A stretch of 41,123 nt of DNA from Methylobacterium tarhaniae. GTDB lineage: Bacteria > Pseudomonadota > Alphaproteobacteria > Rhizobiales > Beijerinckiaceae. Positions 7,778 to 15,505 of this stretch are shown in pieces. Positions within the stretch are counted from its first letter, which is position 1. Each line of letters starts with the position of its first letter. A program made the translations under genes and the position numbers. The notes beneath the pieces are model-generated. The model did no database searches. It was not told where the DNA came from and saw nothing but the letters and a program-made list of their open reading frames with translations. The stretch lies in NCBI RefSeq assembly GCF_001043955.1, contig NZ_LABZ01000044.1, positions 1 through 41,123 of the forward strand, read 5' to 3'.

Positions 7778-9019
7778 ATGCCGCGCCGGTTGAAAGTCGC
7801 GACGATCGTCCCGTTCCTGCATATCGGGGGCGACGAGAACCGTCTGCTCGCCTATCTGGCGGCCCGGGATTCCGACCGGTTCGATCACCTGGTGATCAGC
7901 GGCTGCGGCGCCTCGCGAGAGATGGATGATCTCTGGGGCCCGATCCGGCACCGGTTCGCGGCCCTCGACGTCCCCCTGATCGATCTCGGCCTGCCCTACG
8001 GCTTCCAGCGCCTGCGGGACGCCTCGGCGGCCGACCGCCAGCTCGGCAAGATGCAGGGCTTCGCCCGGTTCGTGCAGCGGACCGCGCGTCTGCTGCGCGA
8101 GCGGGAGATCGACGTGGTGGACGGGCGGGGCGATACCGGCACCGTGGTGGCGGCCCTGGCCGCCAAGCTCGCCGGCACGAAGGCGGTCGTGTCGACGAAC
8201 TACTTCCCGCAGGTCAAGCATGCCGGCCCGCGCTCGCCGGCCTGGCATCTGTTCCGGGGTGTCTACGGCCTCGTCGACGCGGTCGTCTGCGATTCCCAGA
8301 CCTGCCTGGACGCGATGCGCCGGTGGATGCTGTTCGCGCCTCCCGGCTACTGCGTTCCCAACGGGATCGAGCCGCCGCGGGCGGCCCGCCCGGCGCAGGA
8401 GGTCGCGGCCGAGCTCGGCATTCCGGCCGGGGCGACGGTGATCGGGCAAATCGCCCGCATCCAGCCCTACAAGGGCCAGGAGCTCCTGCTGGACGCGGCG
8501 AGCCGGATCATGGCCGAGGTGCCGGAGGCGTTCCTCCTCCTGTGCGGCTACCCGTCCTACAACCAGGAGGGCCTGGACCACCGGGACCGGCTCGTGCAGA
8601 TGATCGCGGCGTCCGGGATGGGCGACCGTATCCGCCTGGTCCCCTATCCGGGGCCCGTCGGCGACGTCTGGCCGCTCGTCGACATCCACGCCCACCCGAC
8701 CTTGCTCGATTCCTCCCCGATCGCGCTCCTCGAGGGCATGTCGGTCGGCAAGCCGGCGGTGACCACCCGGGTTGGCGGCATCCACGAGCTGATCCTCGAC
8801 GGCGAGACCGGGATCGTGCTGCCCCGGAGCGATGCGGGCCTGCTCTCCGAGGCGCTGCTGCGCCTTCTCCGGCAGCCCGAGGAGGCGGCGCGCCTCGGGC
8901 GCAACGCCCACGCGCGCTACCAGGCCGGCTACACGTCACGCGTCATGGCGGGCCGCATCGAGGATCTGTTCGAGCAGGTCCACGCCTCGCCGCGCAGCCG
9001 GGTCGCGCAGGCCGCGTAG
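7778..9019 (+). CDS. GT4-type glycosyltransferase
   Basis: A 413-residue retaining glycosyltransferase of the GT-B fold, GT4 family (Glyco_trans_1). The donor-binding C-terminal half is clear: GQIARIQPYKGQELLLDA (sugar-nucleotide phosphate contact), DIHAHPTLLDSSPIALLEGM and KPAVTTRVGGIHELILDGE. The EX7E motif is modified: the first acid is Asp in DSSPIALLE. The N-terminal half begins VATIVPFLHIGGDENRL, as in acceptor domains. No signal peptide or membrane helix, so it acts on the cytoplasmic face. The Shine-Dalgarno GAGGAG is strong. It lies between two minus-strand sugar operons and may transfer the sugar they make. Confidence 0.85.
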   Translation: MPRRLKVATIVPFLHIGGDENRLLAYLAARDSDRFDHLVISGCGASREMDDLWGPIRHRFAALDVPLIDLGLPYGFQRLRDASAADRQLGKMQGFARFVQRTARLLREREIDVVDGRGDTGTVVAALAAKLAGTKAVVSTNYFPQVKHAGPRSPAWHLFRGVYGLVDAVVCDSQTCLDAMRRWMLFAPPGYCVPNGIEPPRAARPAQEVAAELGIPAGATVIGQIARIQPYKGQELLLDAASRIMAEVPEAFLLLCGYPSYNQEGLDHRDRLVQMIAASGMGDRIRLVPYPGPVGDVWPLVDIHAHPTLLDSSPIALLEGMSVGKPAVTTRVGGIHELILDGETGIVLPRSDAGLLSEALLRLLRQPEEAARLGRNAHARYQAGYTSRVMAGRIEDLFEQVHASPRSRVAQAA

Positions 9020-9092
9020 GGCCGCGGCCTCGAGGGGCCGGTCCAGAGGGGCCGGCTCTCGGAAGGGCAGGATCGGGGCCGCATTCCGCCGG

Positions 9093-10316
9093 CTACGGGG
9101 CCGCGACCTCGTCCTGCCGGCCCGCCCAGACGAGGGTGGCGCAGGCCTCGGCCCTGTCGGCCGGGATCAGGGGGTCGGCCTCCAGCGCCCGGCGAACCGA
9201 CGACAGGCTCGGCTGCTCCAGCGCGTCGAGCAGGCACCGTTCGTGGTCGCGGAAGGCGGCGAGCCAGGTCTCGACCGGAGCGGGGGCCGGGGCCGGGAGC
9301 AGGGGCCCCGAACCTGCCGCATCGACGCGCGCGCGCCCCTCCTCGACGACGCCCGAGGCGGCGAGGGCGTTGAGCTCGCACAGCACCGGCCGCCGGGAGC
9401 GGAGCGCCTCGATCGCCGGGACGACGGCGTGCGGGTACCAGGCCATGTCGCGGGTCCGGAGGCTCGGCGGCGACCGGCCGGGATCGGCGCGCAGCTCCTC
9501 CAGGAGCCGGGTGCGGAGCCCCGCCAGGAACGCGGCGCGGCCCCGTTCGGGAGCGGGCGCCGCGGACCGCATGAGGCGGAAGTACTTGGTGGGGACGGCG
9601 TGCAGGGCGGCGATCTCGTCCGCCCGGATCCCGTCGAGGGTGTCCGTGCCGAGCCTGCGGGCGAGGTCGGGGATGCGGTCGACCCCGTCCCATTCCAGCC
9701 GCACGATGAAGCCGCGGTGGTTCAGGCCCGCATAGGCCCAGCAGGCCCGTGCCGGGTCCTCCCCCAGCACGGCCGCTGCCGCCGCCAGGGTCACGCGCGG
9801 CAGCTCGCACAGGCCGACGCAGCGCGTGACGCCGGCCCGGATCATGCGGGCGGTGGTCAGGCTCAGCGGATTGGTCAGGTTGAGCACCACCGCATCCGGG
9901 CATTCCTCCACCAGGGCGCGGCAGGTCTCGGCCAGGGGGTCGCGCAGGCGCAGGGCGGCCTGGAGCGCGCCGGGCCCGAGGGTCTCGTCCGCCACGAGGC
10001 CGCAGGCCTGCGCCAGATCCTCGTCCCGCTGCCGGCCCGCGATCCCGCCGTAGCGGATCTGGTGGATGACGATCCCGGCCCCGCGCAGGGCCGCCCGGGC
10101 GTCGGTCGTCCAGGCGGTGGTCCAGCCGAGGGGCGCGAGGCGGCCGCGCACGTAGCGTCCGACCGCGTCGAGGGCTTCCCGATCCCGCCCGGCCAGCACC
10201 AGGGCGCCGGGTGGCACGGCCGGTTCCCGGTCCGCGAGGGCGTCGGCGAGGGCGGCCGTGTAGGGCGTGCCGCCGCCGAGCACGGCAAGGTGTCCGGTCA
10301 CGCGGGTCCGCCCCAT
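9093..10316 (-). CDS. glycoside hydrolase family 4-like NAD-dependent enzyme
   Basis: A 407-residue member of glycoside hydrolase family 4, whose enzymes use NAD and a divalent metal to oxidise the sugar at C3 and then eliminate the aglycone. GGGTPYT (14-20) binds NAD. QIRYGGIAGRQRDE and LNLTNPLSLTT are family signatures. Cys170 in GLCELPR and His200 in GLNHRGF match the metal ligands. It overlaps the ROK kinase gene by 19 bases, so it belongs to the cyclase operon and comes last. Typical members hydrolyse 6-phosphoglycosides. In a cyclitol operon it could act on a cyclitol glycoside or as an oxidoreductase; that is inference. Confidence 0.8.
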   Translation of the reverse strand: MGRTRVTGHLAVLGGGTPYTAALADALADREPAVPPGALVLAGRDREALDAVGRYVRGRLAPLGWTTAWTTDARAALRGAGIVIHQIRYGGIAGRQRDEDLAQACGLVADETLGPGALQAALRLRDPLAETCRALVEECPDAVVLNLTNPLSLTTARMIRAGVTRCVGLCELPRVTLAAAAAVLGEDPARACWAYAGLNHRGFIVRLEWDGVDRIPDLARRLGTDTLDGIRADEIAALHAVPTKYFRLMRSAAPAPERGRAAFLAGLRTRLLEELRADPGRSPPSLRTRDMAWYPHAVVPAIEALRSRRPVLCELNALAASGVVEEGRARVDAAGSGPLLPAPAPAPVETWLAAFRDHERCLLDALEQPSLSSVRRALEADPLIPADRAEACATLVWAGRQDEVAAP

Positions 10317-11311
10317 TCACGCGCGGCGAGGCGGCCGGCGCCGATCAGCCCGGCATCGTCGCCCATCTCCCCGAGTTCCAGCATCCGCCCCCAGTCCTGG
10401 CCGAGGTCCCAGGTGCTCGCCGCGGCGGCCTGCCCGACCTGCGCGAGGTAGGCGGGGCCGAGGGCCTGCGCGAAGCCGCCCATGATCACGAAGCGCTCGA
10501 CGCCCACGGCGGCGTGGATGCCGGCGAGCGCCCGGCCGAGCGGCGCGGCGAGCGCCCCCACCAGCGCCGCCGACCAGGGATCGCCGGCCCGGAAGGTCCT
10601 GGCGACGAGGTGGGAATCGACGCGCGCCGCCCGGCCGGCGACCGGCGCGGCCAGGGACGAGCGCGCGAAGGCGCCGGGATCGCGGCAGGCCAGGCGCAGG
10701 GCCTGATCGGGCACGGCCCGCCCGCAGGCGAGGCCGGCGAGATGCCCCCGTGCGCCGCATTCGCAGAGCGGTGCCTCGTCGGAGAAGTCGACCCGCAGGT
10801 GGCCGATCTCGCCGCCGCGTCCGGCCGGGCCGACGGCGGGCCGCCCGTCGAGGAACACCTTGTGGCCGATCCCGGAACTGACCGTCACGATGCAGGCATC
10901 GTCGCGATCGTGACGGAGGAAGCCGTATCCGGCCGCGCTCAGGTCGTTGACCACCCGGATCCGCACCCCCGGCCAGATCGCCTTCACCCGCGCCGCCACC
11001 GGCTCGGGATCCGCTTGCGTCCCCCAGACGGTCGGCGCGCGCAGGGCGACCCCGCCTTCGTCCACCGGGCCGGGGAAGCCGACGACGATGCGGTCGGGGG
11101 CGTCGGCGCCGAGGCGCGCGGCGAGGCGCTCCATGAGGTCGTAGAGGCGGGTGCGCAGCCCCGGGCCGGGCTCGGAGGCGCCGGCGGAGATGGACGGCGT
11201 CGCCGCCCGCTCCGTGCGCAGGAGCCGTCCCGCAGCGAGATCATAGAGCCCGGCCCGGGTCATGGTGCCGCCGATATCGAAGACCAGGGCCTGCGCGTCG
11301 GGCGCTCCCAT
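10298..11311 (-). CDS. ROK family sugar/cyclitol kinase
   Basis: A 337-residue ROK (repressor, ORF, kinase) protein without a DNA-binding domain, hence a kinase. The phosphate loop DIGGTMTRAG is at 12-21, the catalytic aspartate is Asp123 in VNDLSAAGYG, and substrate Glu/His occur in GEIGH (167-171). The zinc motif is CECGARGH (183-190): two cysteines are kept, but the usual next cysteine is His190. ROK kinases include glucokinases and N-acetyl-sugar kinases; cyclitol kinases of acarbose and validamycin biosynthesis belong here too. It lies 3 bases after the sugar phosphate cyclase, favouring a cyclitol or the cyclase product as substrate (inference). Confidence 0.8.
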   Translation of the reverse strand: MGAPDAQALVFDIGGTMTRAGLYDLAAGRLLRTERAATPSISAGASEPGPGLRTRLYDLMERLAARLGADAPDRIVVGFPGPVDEGGVALRAPTVWGTQADPEPVAARVKAIWPGVRIRVVNDLSAAGYGFLRHDRDDACIVTVSSGIGHKVFLDGRPAVGPAGRGGEIGHLRVDFSDEAPLCECGARGHLAGLACGRAVPDQALRLACRDPGAFARSSLAAPVAGRAARVDSHLVARTFRAGDPWSAALVGALAAPLGRALAGIHAAVGVERFVIMGGFAQALGPAYLAQVGQAAAASTWDLGQDWGRMLELGEMGDDAGLIGAGRLAAREWGGPA

Positions 11312-11314
11312 CGC

Positions 11315-12529
11315 TCAGGATCCGGCCAGGTTGAGGCTGCCGGCGGCGCGAAGACCCGGGCGGGCAAGGCTCACCGGCCCCGGAATCCCGGGGGGAGGCG
11401 CGAGGGCCTGCAGCGCCCGGACGATCATGTCCGGCCCGACGGCGTCGGCCGCCTGCAGGAAGCGGGATGGGCCGAGGTCGGTCGGCAGGACCAGGTTGGG
11501 CCGTCCTCCGCGGTGGAGCGCGGCCTGCTCCAGCGCGCGCCGGCAGAGCTCGGGGGTGAGCAGCGGCGAATCGGTCGGGAGGCCGAGCCGCCGCAGGAGG
11601 GAGAGGATCCGGTTCCGGGATGCCGGCGCGACCAGGCCGAGTTCCGCCGAGAGGGCCATGGTCAGCGCCATGTCGATCGCCACGGCTTCGCCATGCGACA
11701 GGCGATGGGCGGAATCGGCTTCGAGGAGCGGGCTGAACGTATGCCCGAAATCCACCAGGCGCTCGTAGCCCTGGTCCTCGTAGGGGTTCTGCGCGAGTTC
11801 CTGCAGCATGAGCAGGGCCGACTGCCACACGATCGCGCGGCCCGCCGCCCGGGGCGTGGCGAAGCTCGTCCGGACCAGCTCCTCGGCGTGCCGGTCCACC
11901 AGGTTCAGGAGGTCGGGGTCGCAGACGATGGCGATCTTGACGATCTCGGCGAAGCCCTCCCGCTGGTGCCGGGCCGGCAGCGTGCGCAGGAAGTCCGGGG
12001 CGATCAGCACGTGGGCGGGCGCATGGAAACACCCGAGATAGCTCTTGTGCCCGTCGAAGTTGACCGCGCCCTTGTAGCCGAGCCCCGCATCGACCTGCCC
12101 GACGAGGGTGGTCGGCACCCGGACGTGCCGGATGCCGCGCCGCAGCCAGGAGGCGGCGACCGTGGCGATGTCGCTGCAGACCCCACCCCCGACCGCCAGG
12201 AGCACGCCGCCGCGGCCCAGGCCGAGTGCGTGGGCCCGGCGGCAGACGTGCTCGACCTGCGTCACGGTCTTGCCGGCCTCCGTGCAGGCGAGCACGAGAA
12301 TCCGCCGGCCGGTCGGGTCCAGGACGGCCAGGGCGTCCCCGTGCAGGGCCTGCACGGTCGGCGTCGTGACGACCAGAAAATCCTGCCCGGCGGTCCAGGG
12401 CCGGAGCGACTGGAGCGCGCTCGCGGCCGCCCCGTCCTGGAACACGACTTCGTAAGCCGTCCGGCGAGTCGCCGCAGCGAGAGACACCTGCGGGGTCTCC
12501 AGTCCAGAATCGCGCAGGGCCATGGCCAT
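11315..12529 (-). CDS. sugar phosphate cyclase, 2-epi-5-epi-valiolone synthase-like
   Basis: A member of the 3-dehydroquinate synthase/sugar phosphate cyclase superfamily. Residues are numbered from the GTG at 12625. NAD motif GGGVCSD is at 146-152; PTTLVGQVDA (171-180) is followed by GLGYKGAVN, unlike the SVGGKTGVN of dehydroquinate synthase. Zinc ligands are Glu227 (AEIVK), His295 (GHTFSP) and His311 (SHGEAVA). The second His of dehydroquinate synthase's GHTxGHA is replaced by Pro299, as I recall for the valiolone-synthase clade, which cyclises sedoheptulose 7-phosphate. Starts: GTG 12625 overlaps the cupin stop (GTGA); ATG 12529 has AAGGA ten bases upstream and drops a low-complexity leader, so I prefer it. 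Clade is moderately sure; deoxy-inosose synthase-like is the alternative. Confidence 0.75.
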   Translation of the reverse strand: MAMALRDSGLETPQVSLAAATRRTAYEVVFQDGAAASALQSLRPWTAGQDFLVVTTPTVQALHGDALAVLDPTGRRILVLACTEAGKTVTQVEHVCRRAHALGLGRGGVLLAVGGGVCSDIATVAASWLRRGIRHVRVPTTLVGQVDAGLGYKGAVNFDGHKSYLGCFHAPAHVLIAPDFLRTLPARHQREGFAEIVKIAIVCDPDLLNLVDRHAEELVRTSFATPRAAGRAIVWQSALLMLQELAQNPYEDQGYERLVDFGHTFSPLLEADSAHRLSHGEAVAIDMALTMALSAELGLVAPASRNRILSLLRRLGLPTDSPLLTPELCRRALEQAALHRGGRPNLVLPTDLGPSRFLQAADAVGPDMIVRALQALAPPPGIPGPVSLARPGLRAAGSLNLAGS

Positions 12530-12621
12530 CGTGTGGGCATCCTTCAGAGAGGGGGGATCGCCTGCGCGCCCGGCCTTCGGCGCGAGGCAGGCGGGTGTCG
12601 GGGCGCGGCCCGACGCGGATG

Positions 12622-13011
12622 TCACGACCCGGCTCGGCCGCGCGCTCCCACCGGAACCTCGATCACGACGAGGCGAAGCTCCTCGGCACCGGTGTTCCAG
12701 AGGCCGTGCGTCCCTCCGGGACGGTTGACGACGACGTCCCCGGCCGACACCGCGATGCGTCGACCATCGACCATCATCGTCGCGGTGCCGGAGACGACGA
12801 CGTAGATCTCCTCGTTGTCGTCGGCATGCGTGTGCACGCCGATGTCGCTGCCTGACGGAACGACGGTCAAGTCGATGAAGTTGACGCTGCCAGTCGCGCC
12901 GACGACGCGGCTCGTCAGGATCGACCGCATTGCTCCATGCGCCCTGACCTCTTCGAGCACCGTGTCGGAAAAGGAGTAGTGGCGATCTTCAGAGACATCG
13001 CATCTTTCCAT
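12622..13011 (-). CDS. small single-domain cupin
   Basis: A 129-residue single cupin domain. Cupin motif 1 has the HxH(x4)E metal ligands (His60, His62, Glu67) and Gly75. Motif 2 has G-D-V-V-V-N-R-P (from Gly91) and His102, ending at Asn106. All four metal ligands are present, so a metal-dependent isomerase, epimerase, dioxygenase or sensor is possible. Its stop overlaps the GTG upstream of the cyclase by 4 bases, and it is the first gene of the cupin-cyclase-ROK-GH4 operon. Cupins often epimerise or isomerise sugars, but function cannot be assigned from sequence alone. Confidence 0.75.
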   Translation of the reverse strand: MERCDVSEDRHYSFSDTVLEEVRAHGAMRSILTSRVVGATGSVNFIDLTVVPSGSDIGVHTHADDNEEIYVVVSGTATMMVDGRRIAVSAGDVVVNRPGGTHGLWNTGAEELRLVVIEVPVGARGRAGS

Positions 13012-13038
13012 TGACTGACGCCCCGATCGCCGATGTTT

Positions 13039-13059
13039 TGCCGATATTTTTCGTCGGCA
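13039..13059. promoter_or_regulatory. palindrome upstream of the cyclitol operon
   Basis: TGCCGA (13039-13044) and TCGGCA (13054-13059) are inverted around a 9-base T-rich centre, 28-48 bases before the cupin ATG on the minus strand. ATCGGC recurs next to it. This fits an operator or a leader hairpin. No repressor gene was recognised beside it. The rest of 13060-13374 shows no gene I can support. Confidence 0.3.
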
Positions 13060-13374
13060 GGCTGTGGAGCATGCCTTTGGCGATGACGTCGAAACAGTAA
13101 TTCAATCGTGCCCGTGCTTGATCCTTTGGGATGAGCGGGTCCGATGGGCAGGGGGCGAAGAGCGAAGCGCTGTACTTCGCCTGCCCTGCGCGCGCGCTCC
13201 GGATGCCCGGAGAGATCGGGGCGCTCGGCCATCGGGTGCTGGTCATCCGACCCTGCCGCTTCAGGATGGCCGGCATTCACGGCCGCCTGCGCGTTCGCCG
13301 GCCGGGACGACGACGCGCGATCCCGTCGAAGTCCCCCGATCCTGCCGGCAGGCTGAGCCGCCGGCCCGTTGCCG

Positions 13375-14286
13375 TCACGCCAGCAGCCCGGTCGCCGTCG
13401 TCTCGTAGACGGCCAGCTCCTCGCGCACGACGGCGAGGAATCCGTCGATCAGCGGGTTGTTGAGGTGGCGGCTCGGGAACAGGGCGTGGCCGTGGAACGG
13501 GATCTCGGGCCGGAACGGCCGGAAGGCGATGCCGCTGCGGCGATAATCGTCGGCCGCGATCGGGTTCACGATGCCGATCCCGAGTCCCTGCTCGACGAGG
13601 GCGCAGATGGTCGCCCCGAACGGCGTCTCCAGCATCAGCTGGCGGCGGATCCCGGCGGCCTCGAAGGCGCGGTCGACCCGGGTCCGCGCGCCGTCCTCCA
13701 GGGACAGGGAGATGAAGTGTTCGCCTTCCAGGTCCTCCGGCACGATGACAGCGCGCTCCGCCAGCCGGTGACCCGGGGGCAGGGCACACAGGCCGGCGAT
13801 CGTGTAGAGGGGCCGGTACTCGATGAACGGCGTCTCGACGACGTTCGCCATGAAGCCGATGTCGCAATAGGACGCCGACATCCAGCGCATCACCGTGCCG
13901 TCGCTGCCCATCTGCAGGGAGATCGCGACGTTCGGGAACTGGTCGCGAAAGCGGCGGATGCAGCGCGGGATGAAGCCGAGCGCCATCACGGGCATCGCGG
14001 CGACCCGCAGGCGCCCGCTGCCGAAGACCCGGATGTCGCGCGCGACCTGGGCCAGGTTCTCGAGGCCCAGGAAGCTGCGCTCGACCTCGCGGTAGAAGGA
14101 CAGCCCCTCGTCGGTCGGGCGCAGGCGCCCGGCCTGGCGCTCGAACAAGGTGAGGCCGGTCGCCGATTCGAGGTCCGCGATGAGCCGGCTGACGCTCGGC
14201 TGCGAGGTGCGCAGGGCCTGTGCCGCCGCCGTCATCGATCCGCGCAGCATCACGACGCGGAAAGCCTCAACCTGCCTCAGGTTCAT
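13375..14286 (-). CDS. LysR-type regulator, OccR/NocR-like (first of two)
   Basis: A 303-residue LysR family regulator. The N-terminal winged helix begins MNLRQVEAFRVVMLRGSM, then QALRTSQPSVSRLIADLE, closely resembling the opening of OccR/NocR regulators of opine catabolism. The effector domain (about 90-295) includes GRLRVAAMPVMALGFIP and LVEQGLGIGIVNP. The ATG at 14286 is the family start, with GGGGTGG before it; the frame extends to 14370, but the leader looks non-coding. It is divergent from the PLP-enzyme operon with an 83-base gap, so it probably regulates that operon and itself. The regulator at 22662 is a close paralog. Confidence 0.88.
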   Translation of the reverse strand: MNLRQVEAFRVVMLRGSMTAAAQALRTSQPSVSRLIADLESATGLTLFERQAGRLRPTDEGLSFYREVERSFLGLENLAQVARDIRVFGSGRLRVAAMPVMALGFIPRCIRRFRDQFPNVAISLQMGSDGTVMRWMSASYCDIGFMANVVETPFIEYRPLYTIAGLCALPPGHRLAERAVIVPEDLEGEHFISLSLEDGARTRVDRAFEAAGIRRQLMLETPFGATICALVEQGLGIGIVNPIAADDYRRSGIAFRPFRPEIPFHGHALFPSRHLNNPLIDGFLAVVREELAVYETTATGLLA

Positions 14287-14368
14287 GCACCACCCCATAT
14301 CATCGGTGAATAGCATGCGCAAAAACCAGCATTTGACCAGATAGCGCAAGCCTCGCACACTGCTCGTC
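14287..14368. promoter_or_regulatory. divergent promoter region between LysR gene and PLP-enzyme operon
   Basis: An 82-base AT-enriched gap separates the divergent starts. GCGCAA occurs twice in the same orientation (14317-14322 and 14344-14349), and no convincing -35/-10 pair could be fixed. LysR proteins normally bind such gaps. The site assignment is tentative. Confidence 0.4.
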
Positions 14369-15505
14369 ATGGTCGAGCAACGCGCCGTACAGACGCAGTA
14401 CCCGAGCGGGATGTCCTGCCTGCGCTGCGATTTCGCGCTCCCCGTCGGAGATGTCGACGACGGGTGTCCGCGCTGCGCGGCCGAGGGACATGCGGCGAAC
14501 CTGCGTCTCGTCTACCGCAGTGCAGCACCGGGCCGGATCGTCCTGCCCTATGCCGACGGCATCACGCTGGGAGAGGGTGGAACACCGCAGATCGAGGCGC
14601 CGGACCTTGCCGCGGCGGCGGGCCTGGGGCGGCTGTCGCTGAAGCTCGAATGGTGCAACCCGACCGGCTCGCACAAGGACCGGATGAGCGCCCAGCTCCT
14701 GGAGAGGGCGCGCGAGCGCGGCGCCCCGCTGGTGGTCGGCGCATCGAGCGGGAATGCCGGTATCTCGCTCGCAGCCTATGCGGCGCGGGCGGGCTTGGGC
14801 GCGGAGATCGCCACGACCCCCGCCATGCCGGAAGGCGCCCGCCGGGCGATCCTCGCCACCGGCGCCCGGCTGGTCGAGGTCGCGGACAGCGCGGCACGCT
14901 GGCACCATGTCGGGCGGCTGGCCGCCGAGGGCGCGTTTGCCGCCACGAACTACCGGCGCCCGGCGGTGGGCACCAACCCGTTCGGGATCGCGGGCTACAA
15001 GACGCTCGCCGCCGAGATCGCCGCGCAGGGCCTGCCCGACCTCGTCGTGGTGCCGTGCGCCCGGGGCGACCTGCTGTCGGGGCTCCTGCTCGGCTTTCAG
15101 GAACTCGGGCGCGGAATGCCGCGCCTCGTTGCCGCCGAACCGTTCCCGCGCCTCGCCCGCGTCCTCGCCGGGGCCGATTACCGCGAGTCGTTTCCGGGCC
15201 GGACGGCGCAGCTCTCGATCGGCGGCGACACGGTGACCTTCCAGGCGCTCCACGCCCTGCGCGAGAGCCGCGGCACGGCGATCGTGGTGGACGACGAGGC
15301 CGCGCGGGCCGCGCAAATACGCCTCGGCCGGGCCGGCCTCCACGCCGAGCTCGCTGCGGCGTCGAGCGTCGCGGCCCTGTTCATGCTCGGCGCCGAGGGT
15401 GCGCTCGCCGGCCGCCACGCCGTCGCGGTGCTGACCGGCTCCGGCGCGGGCGCGATGGACGCGCCGGCCGCCACGATTCCATTCGACCAGAGGGGAACCC
15501 GATGA
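14369..15505 (+). CDS. PLP-dependent fold-type II enzyme, threonine synthase-like
   Basis: A 378-residue pyridoxal-phosphate enzyme of the tryptophan-synthase-beta fold. Residues 17-36 hold a CxxC...CxxC zinc-ribbon-like pair, as in some threonine synthases. The PLP lysine is Lys103 in PTGSHKDR; SSGNAG (126-131) and C-terminal LTGSGAGAMD bind cofactor phosphate. An internal ATG at 14411 (MSCLRC) is an alternative start. Its stop overlaps the transporter binding-protein start by 4 bases. Within a transport and catabolic operon a biosynthetic threonine synthase is unlikely. An ammonia-lyase or beta-eliminating enzyme (diaminopropionate or cysteate type) is a better guess, inferred. Confidence 0.78.
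   Translation: MVEQRAVQTQYPSGMSCLRCDFALPVGDVDDGCPRCAAEGHAANLRLVYRSAAPGRIVLPYADGITLGEGGTPQIEAPDLAAAAGLGRLSLKLEWCNPTGSHKDRMSAQLLERARERGAPLVVGASSGNAGISLAAYAARAGLGAEIATTPAMPEGARRAILATGARLVEVADSAARWHHVGRLAAEGAFAATNYRRPAVGTNPFGIAGYKTLAAEIAAQGLPDLVVVPCARGDLLSGLLLGFQELGRGMPRLVAAEPFPRLARVLAGADYRESFPGRTAQLSIGGDTVTFQALHALRESRGTAIVVDDEAARAAQIRLGRAGLHAELAAASSVAALFMLGAEGALAGRHAVAVLTGSGAGAMDAPAATIPFDQRGTR

Noticed and set aside
12530..12625. GTG start (12625) for the sugar phosphate cyclase
   Set aside because: It overlaps the cupin stop neatly (GTGA), but AAGGA ten bases before ATG 12529 and the low-complexity leader favour the shorter form; not excluded.
8323..12805. Long plus-strand open frames across the GH4, ROK and cyclase genes
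   Set aside because: Composition (Arg, Gly, Asp, His runs) lacks domain motifs; antisense shadow of the minus-strand operon.
14369..15505. Naming the PLP enzyme thrC
   Set aside because: Context is catabolic and the fold is shared with several eliminases; the reaction cannot be fixed by eye.
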